DNA from: an uncultured Erysipelotrichaceae bacterium
GTDB lineage: Bacteria; Bacillota_I; Bacilli_A; Erysipelotrichales; Erysipelotrichaceae
Assembly (NCBI GenBank): GCA_937957895.1
Contig: CALFEZ010000106.1
Coordinates: 1 to 9,096, forward strand
Length of the DNA stretch: 9,096 nt
Direction of reading: 5' to 3'
This document shows positions 6,872 to 9,096 of the stretch, piece after piece. The notes below the pieces were generated by a model. It was not told the DNA's origin, did not search any database, and worked only from the letters and a program-made list of their open reading frames with translations. Position 1 is the first letter of the stretch, and each line of letters opens with the position of its first letter. The translations under genes were made by a program, and so were the position numbers.

Positions 6872-7900
6872 TCAATCGACGATAACGGAACTGATCGTCC
6901 TTAAGATATCCCGATCATACATCATGTCTTTCAATGTCGGTACATCATAAACGACAGTATCGATTTTCTTGAAGTGCTGATGGATCTTATCAAACATATG
7001 CTGATAAAAAGGATCATCATGTGAAGGGTCTTCTTTGAAAGTGATCGCCTCAAAATACAACAAGATCAATGCCGGGAGAAATTCAAAACAAGAGTTTTCG
7101 ATCCAAAAGTCTACTTTATCAACGGTAGGCAAATATTTCATCAACATTTTTTCAATCATCTGATACCCGTCTTCACTAGACTGATAGATATCCACAAACA
7201 CATGATCATAACGTTCGATCACTTCTTTATGAAAATGATCGAATGCATCCCCACAAATGATCTGAAGTGATATGTTTAGCGGAAAATGAGGCAGAAGATG
7301 TTTGTTGAAGAGATCAATGATGCTTGAAGATCGTTCGATCACGGTGATCGAGGTTACTTGTGGATTAAGCATCGCCATGTAGATATAATATCCAATACCC
7401 AAACCAAAGACGAGTATGTCACCATGAGCTTTTCTGGCAATGGGGTCCATTGTATGAGCTTCACCTGGAACATCCAACATCCATACTTGCTGATCGATCA
7501 TCAGGACCGTTGCTTTATAAGGTTTGTCCAAAGCACGAAGCATCATCCAATCATTCAACTCTTTGTCTTTGTCAAAAATGATTCCGGATAGGTTGAACAA
7601 CTGGTTTGATAAGATCGTTTCACTCGAAAGCCGAATGTTGTCATCTTCAATTTGCTCGATGCGGATGTTTTGGTGATAAAGATTCGAAATGAAATCATCG
7701 GTCGATAAAAACAGTGAAGGCCATGTGGATTCTGGTCCGTCAAATTCCTGAAAACCAGCTTTTTTCATTTTTCGTTGGATTGATTTTTCATTATCTTTCG
7801 TGACCTTTAAACCCAAAAAATCGTTTTTGGTGTCATGGATCATGTTGCTTTTACATCTTTCGAAAAAAGCACGAATGTCTTTGGTGTTTTGTATTTTCAT
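6872..7900 (-). CDS. Spermidine-synthase/SAM-methyltransferase-fold protein of unknown function
   Basis: Protein of 342 residues whose exact family I do not recognise. Residues 1-130 have no clear motif. Residues about 160-240 show a class I Rossmann nucleotide-binding fold: ILVFGLGIGYY (162-172) as motif I, ITVIER with E189 ending strand 2, ICGDAF with D218, and YDHVFVDIYQ with D237. The spacing resembles spermidine synthase and related SAM-binding enzymes, but the full SpeE active site is not evident. No signal peptide or membrane segment is seen, so it is probably cytosolic. An upstream TTG at 7948 would extend it by 16 residues. I chose the ATG at 7900 because TGAGG lies 5 nt before it and the TTG would fall almost on the transcription start. 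It stands alone, with its own terminator, and has no obvious link to mannitol use. Confidence 0.75.
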   Translation of the reverse strand: MKIQNTKDIRAFFERCKSNMIHDTKNDFLGLKVTKDNEKSIQRKMKKAGFQEFDGPESTWPSLFLSTDDFISNLYHQNIRIEQIEDDNIRLSSETILSNQLFNLSGIIFDKDKELNDWMMLRALDKPYKATVLMIDQQVWMLDVPGEAHTMDPIARKAHGDILVFGLGIGYYIYMAMLNPQVTSITVIERSSSIIDLFNKHLLPHFPLNISLQIICGDAFDHFHKEVIERYDHVFVDIYQSSEDGYQMIEKMLMKYLPTVDKVDFWIENSCFEFLPALILLYFEAITFKEDPSHDDPFYQHMFDKIHQHFKKIDTVVYDVPTLKDMMYDRDILRTISSVIVD

Positions 7901-7905
7901 GATAT

Positions 7906-7911
7906 CCTCAC
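7906..7911 (-). promoter_or_regulatory. Ribosome binding site deciding the start of the methyltransferase-fold gene
   Basis: GTGAGG on the minus strand, 5 nt before the ATG at 7900. No comparable site precedes the alternative TTG at 7948. Confidence 0.6.
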
Positions 7912-7958
7912 TGTTTATGTATGGATTGGTCACAGCAAATCCATGCAAAGTTGATTCT

Positions 7959-7964
7959 ATTATA
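7959..7964 (-). promoter_or_regulatory. Possible -10 element of the methyltransferase-fold gene
   Basis: A perfect TATAAT on the minus strand, about 58 nt before the ATG. No good -35 is seen at 16-18 nt, so this is a tentative call. Confidence 0.4.
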
Positions 7965-7969
7965 CTACA

Positions 7970-8070
7970 TACTCTTTAAAGTACTTTGGCTAGTCCTCTT
8001 ATAACATCATCGATATGCGGAAATATTGATCCATGGTCATCTTAAAAAAGGGAAAAATGTTGCCTTGTGT
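7970..8070. other. Intergenic stretch between divergent genes
   Basis: Together with the flanking promoters this fills the space between the divergently transcribed methyltransferase-fold gene and the cold-shock gene. I see no convincing gene, repeat or hairpin in it. A 13-codon reading frame on the minus strand starting near 8039 lacks a ribosome site. Confidence 0.6.
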
Positions 8071-8099
8071 TTGACATTACTTATTATAAGTGCTAAGAT
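8071..8099 (+). promoter_or_regulatory. Cold-shock gene promoter
   Basis: A perfect -35 TTGACA (8071-8076), 17 nt, then TAAGAT (8094-8099) preceded by TGC, an extended -10. Transcription would start near 8106, giving an untranslated leader of about 89 nt, long as is common for cold-shock protein genes. Confidence 0.75.
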
Positions 8100-8116
8100 G
8101 CGTATGCTATAAGATT

Positions 8117-8147
8117 TGTTACACTTTAATATAACACCTTTTGTTAT
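8117..8147 (+). promoter_or_regulatory. Possible alternative stems in the cold-shock leader RNA
   Basis: Three short elements, TGTTA (8117-8121), TAACA (8132-8136) and TGTTA (8142-8146), allow the middle one to pair with either neighbour (5 bp, or 6 bp with the flanking A-T). The stems are AT-rich and short, so this is only a candidate temperature-sensitive structure. Confidence 0.25.
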
Positions 8148-8194
8148 TAGAAAAGTAGTACCATCGCTTATTCTAGACAGGAGGCACTATACAC

Positions 8195-8398
8195 ATGGAA
8201 TCAGGAAAAGTAAAATTCTTCAACGCTACTAAAGGCTTCGGCTTTATCAAAGTAGACGGAACCAACGAAGAAGTATTCGTTCACTACTCAGCTATCGTTT
8301 CCGATGGTTACAAAACTCTTGACGAAGGTCAAGTCGTATCGTTTAACATCATCAACGATGTTCGCGGAAAAAAAGCTGAAAACGTTACAGTACTTTAA
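8195..8398 (+). CDS. CspA-family cold-shock protein
   Basis: Single cold-shock domain of 67 residues, the standard length for bacterial Csp proteins. It is a five-stranded OB fold that binds single-stranded RNA and DNA and melts mRNA structure in the cytoplasm. RNP1 is seen as KGFGFI (13-18) and RNP2 as VFVHYSAI (27-34); the start MESGKVKFFNATKGFGFI is typical. AGGAGG lies 10 nt before the ATG. The gene is monocistronic, with a strong promoter, a long leader and a terminator 4 nt after the stop. Which paralogue (CspA, B, C or D) cannot be told. Divergent from the gene to its left; no functional link to the mannitol operon is apparent. Confidence 0.97.
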   Translation: MESGKVKFFNATKGFGFIKVDGTNEEVFVHYSAIVSDGYKTLDEGQVVSFNIINDVRGKKAENVTVL

Positions 8399-8402
8399 TC
8401 TT

Positions 8403-8424
8403 AAAAGAGCTACGGCTCTTTTTT
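8403..8424 (+). terminator. Cold-shock gene terminator
   Basis: AAAAGAGC (8403-8410), loop TACG, GCTCTTTT (8415-8422), giving an 8-bp stem with the T tract continuing to 8424. It lies directly after the stop codon. Confidence 0.85.
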
Positions 8425-8477
8425 GTTTATGTCTTTGATGATATAGAGACATTCCAATCAAACCAAAGCTTATCAAA

Positions 8478-8503
8478 GAAAGACTTCCGAGGTGAAGTCT
8501 TTT
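8478..8503. terminator. Orphan hairpin, terminator-like
   Basis: AAAGACTTC (8479-8487) and GAAGTCTTT (8494-8502) form a perfect 9-bp stem with loop CGAGGT, plus a G-T pair outside. TTTTGTTTT follows on the plus strand and TTTCTTTG on the minus strand, so it could stop transcription in either direction. There is no gene between it and the cold-shock terminator. Confidence 0.55.
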
Positions 8504-8606
8504 GTTTTGATGAGTTTTCTGAATAAATTCCCTCAATATCCAATGAGCCTACTGAAACTTTGATCAACCTTCTTTATCCAAAAAAGAGTGTACTTTCTAT
8601 CTGATA

Positions 8607-8615
8607 TGGTATTAT
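8607..8615 (+). promoter_or_regulatory. Probable extended -10 promoter of the lipoprotein gene
   Basis: TGGTATTAT fits TGn plus a 5/6 match to TATAAT. No good -35 is seen. The leader would be about 95 nt. Confidence 0.4.
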
Positions 8616-8716
8616 GAAGATATAAAGATGCCAATGTAAAGTTAATCTATGTTGGTTTGTAGAACCTCATCCATATCATAAACGAATGTCCCGCCTTTAT
8701 CATAGGAGGTCAGGTT

Positions 8717-9096
8717 ATGAAAAAAGACCGTCGGGCTACAAGTGCAATCCTTTTTTTGCTCTCGTTTTTGCTGTTATTTAGTTCTTTATCTGCATGTTCT
8801 TCCAATATCGATGATCCAAAAAATGATGAAGAACCCATTGAAGATCCAATCGATACCGAAGATCCTAATGATGAACTGATTCCTGTGGAGGATCTGACAT
8901 TTTTCCCCAAAGATCCGGAAGAAACCATCATTGATGTCAAAAAACTGAATTTTGAATTATACCCCAACAGATTTGTGAAATCAGAGTTTGCTTCGGCAGT
9001 GACTTTGTATGCTTCTACTGCTCCTGGTAAACCTGCTGTCTTTCCATCAAAAACACTATCAACTATTTTGATCAATCCTTCCATCATTAATACAAC
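8717..9096 (+). CDS. Putative lipoprotein of unknown function, N-terminal part (cut by right window edge)
   Basis: Open frame from the ATG at 8717 to the window end, 126 complete codons with no stop. The start has AGGAGGT 6 nt upstream. The N terminus is a lipoprotein signal peptide: charged MKKDRR, a hydrophobic stretch (11-24), then lipobox LSAC with C27 as the predicted lipidated residue, followed by SSN. The mature protein would be anchored to the outer face of the membrane. Residues about 32-58 are an acidic, proline-containing spacer (for example DDPKNDEEPIEDPIDTEDP) with no positive charge but one lysine, typical of a flexible wall-spanning linker. After it comes VEDLTFFPKDPEETIIDVKK and LNFELYPNRF, which I do not recognise. 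Function is unknown; the rest of the gene lies beyond the window. The T7 run in the signal-peptide codons is in frame. Confidence 0.85.
   Translation, partial: MKKDRRATSAILFLLSFLLLFSSLSACSSNIDDPKNDEEPIEDPIDTEDPNDELIPVEDLTFFPKDPEETIIDVKKLNFELYPNRFVKSEFASAVTLYASTAPGKPAVFPSKTLSTILINPSIINT

Larger units (their letters stand above)
8425..8716. other. Intergenic region between cold-shock gene and lipoprotein gene
   Basis: No supported coding region. It contains a second hairpin at 8478-8503, an extended -10 at 8607-8615 and the ribosome site AGGAGGT at 8704-8710. The rest shows no clear repeat. An 82-codon minus frame across part of it is antisense to the cold-shock gene and is not supported. Confidence 0.6.

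Noticed and set aside
7901..7948. Upstream TTG start giving 16 extra residues to the methyltransferase-fold protein
   Set aside because: No ribosome site precedes it and it lies about 4 nt from the likely transcription start, whereas the ATG at 7900 has TGAGG at good spacing.
8000..8039. 13-codon minus-strand frame (begins MTMDQYF)
   Set aside because: It has no ribosome site and no clear promoter and is far too short to support.
8288..8536. 82-codon minus frame with a small hydrophobic patch resembling a wall-anchor tail
   Set aside because: It is antisense to the cold-shock gene, runs through both hairpins, has no LPxTG motif, and has no long upstream coding region on its strand.
8710..9087. 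125-codon minus frame, serine-rich
   Set aside because: It is the antisense shadow of the lipoprotein gene. The plus frame has a signal peptide, lipobox and strong ribosome site.
1..9096. CRISPR array, insertion sequence, integrase, toxin-antitoxin or phage gene
   Set aside because: No regularly spaced repeats, terminal inverted repeats, transposase or recombinase motifs were seen; all long frames fit metabolic, regulatory or housekeeping genes.

Overview
The window reads as a chromosomal segment of a low-GC Gram-positive bacterium (Bacillota). The grounds are strong AGGAGG-type ribosome sites, a PRD-domain PTS regulator, a mannitol EIICB with a separate EIIA, short intergenic spaces with hairpin/T-tract terminators, and a Gram-positive-style lipoprotein. 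I cannot fix the genus; an Erysipelotrichia-like lineage is possible, but that is a guess.

Layout, left to right. On the minus strand: the N-terminal part of an MFS transporter (cut by the left edge), then a mannitol operon read from right to left. Its order of transcription is mtlA (EIICB), mtlR (activator), mtlF (EIIA), a PfkB/1-phosphofructokinase-family kinase, and a SorE-like zinc dehydrogenase ending in a terminator. Upstream of it, also on the minus strand, is a spermidine-synthase/methyltransferase-fold protein of unknown function with its own terminator. On the plus strand: a cold-shock protein gene with a long leader and a terminator, an intergenic stretch holding a second hairpin, and the start of a lipoprotein gene that runs off the right edge.

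How the genes work together. The mtlA-mtlR-mtlF order is the classical one in many Bacillota, where mtlD (mannitol-1-phosphate 5-dehydrogenase, giving fructose-6-phosphate) normally follows. No mtlD is seen here. Its place is taken by a FruK-like kinase and a SorE/YggP-like dehydrogenase. SorE acts on the hydroxyl at the carbon next to the phosphorylated one (L-sorbose-1-P <-> D-glucitol-6-P). D-mannitol-1-P has the same configuration around that carbon, so oxidation there would give fructose-1-P, the natural substrate of a FruK-type kinase, leading to fructose-1,6-bisphosphate. The operon therefore looks like a complete alternative mannitol route, which is the most interesting inference in the window. 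A shared motif (TTGGCAnnAAGTnAnCTT) lies at nearly the same distance upstream of the predicted mtlA and mtlR promoters and is a good candidate for the MtlR operator.

I see no CRISPR array, insertion sequence, tRNA, rRNA or defence system.
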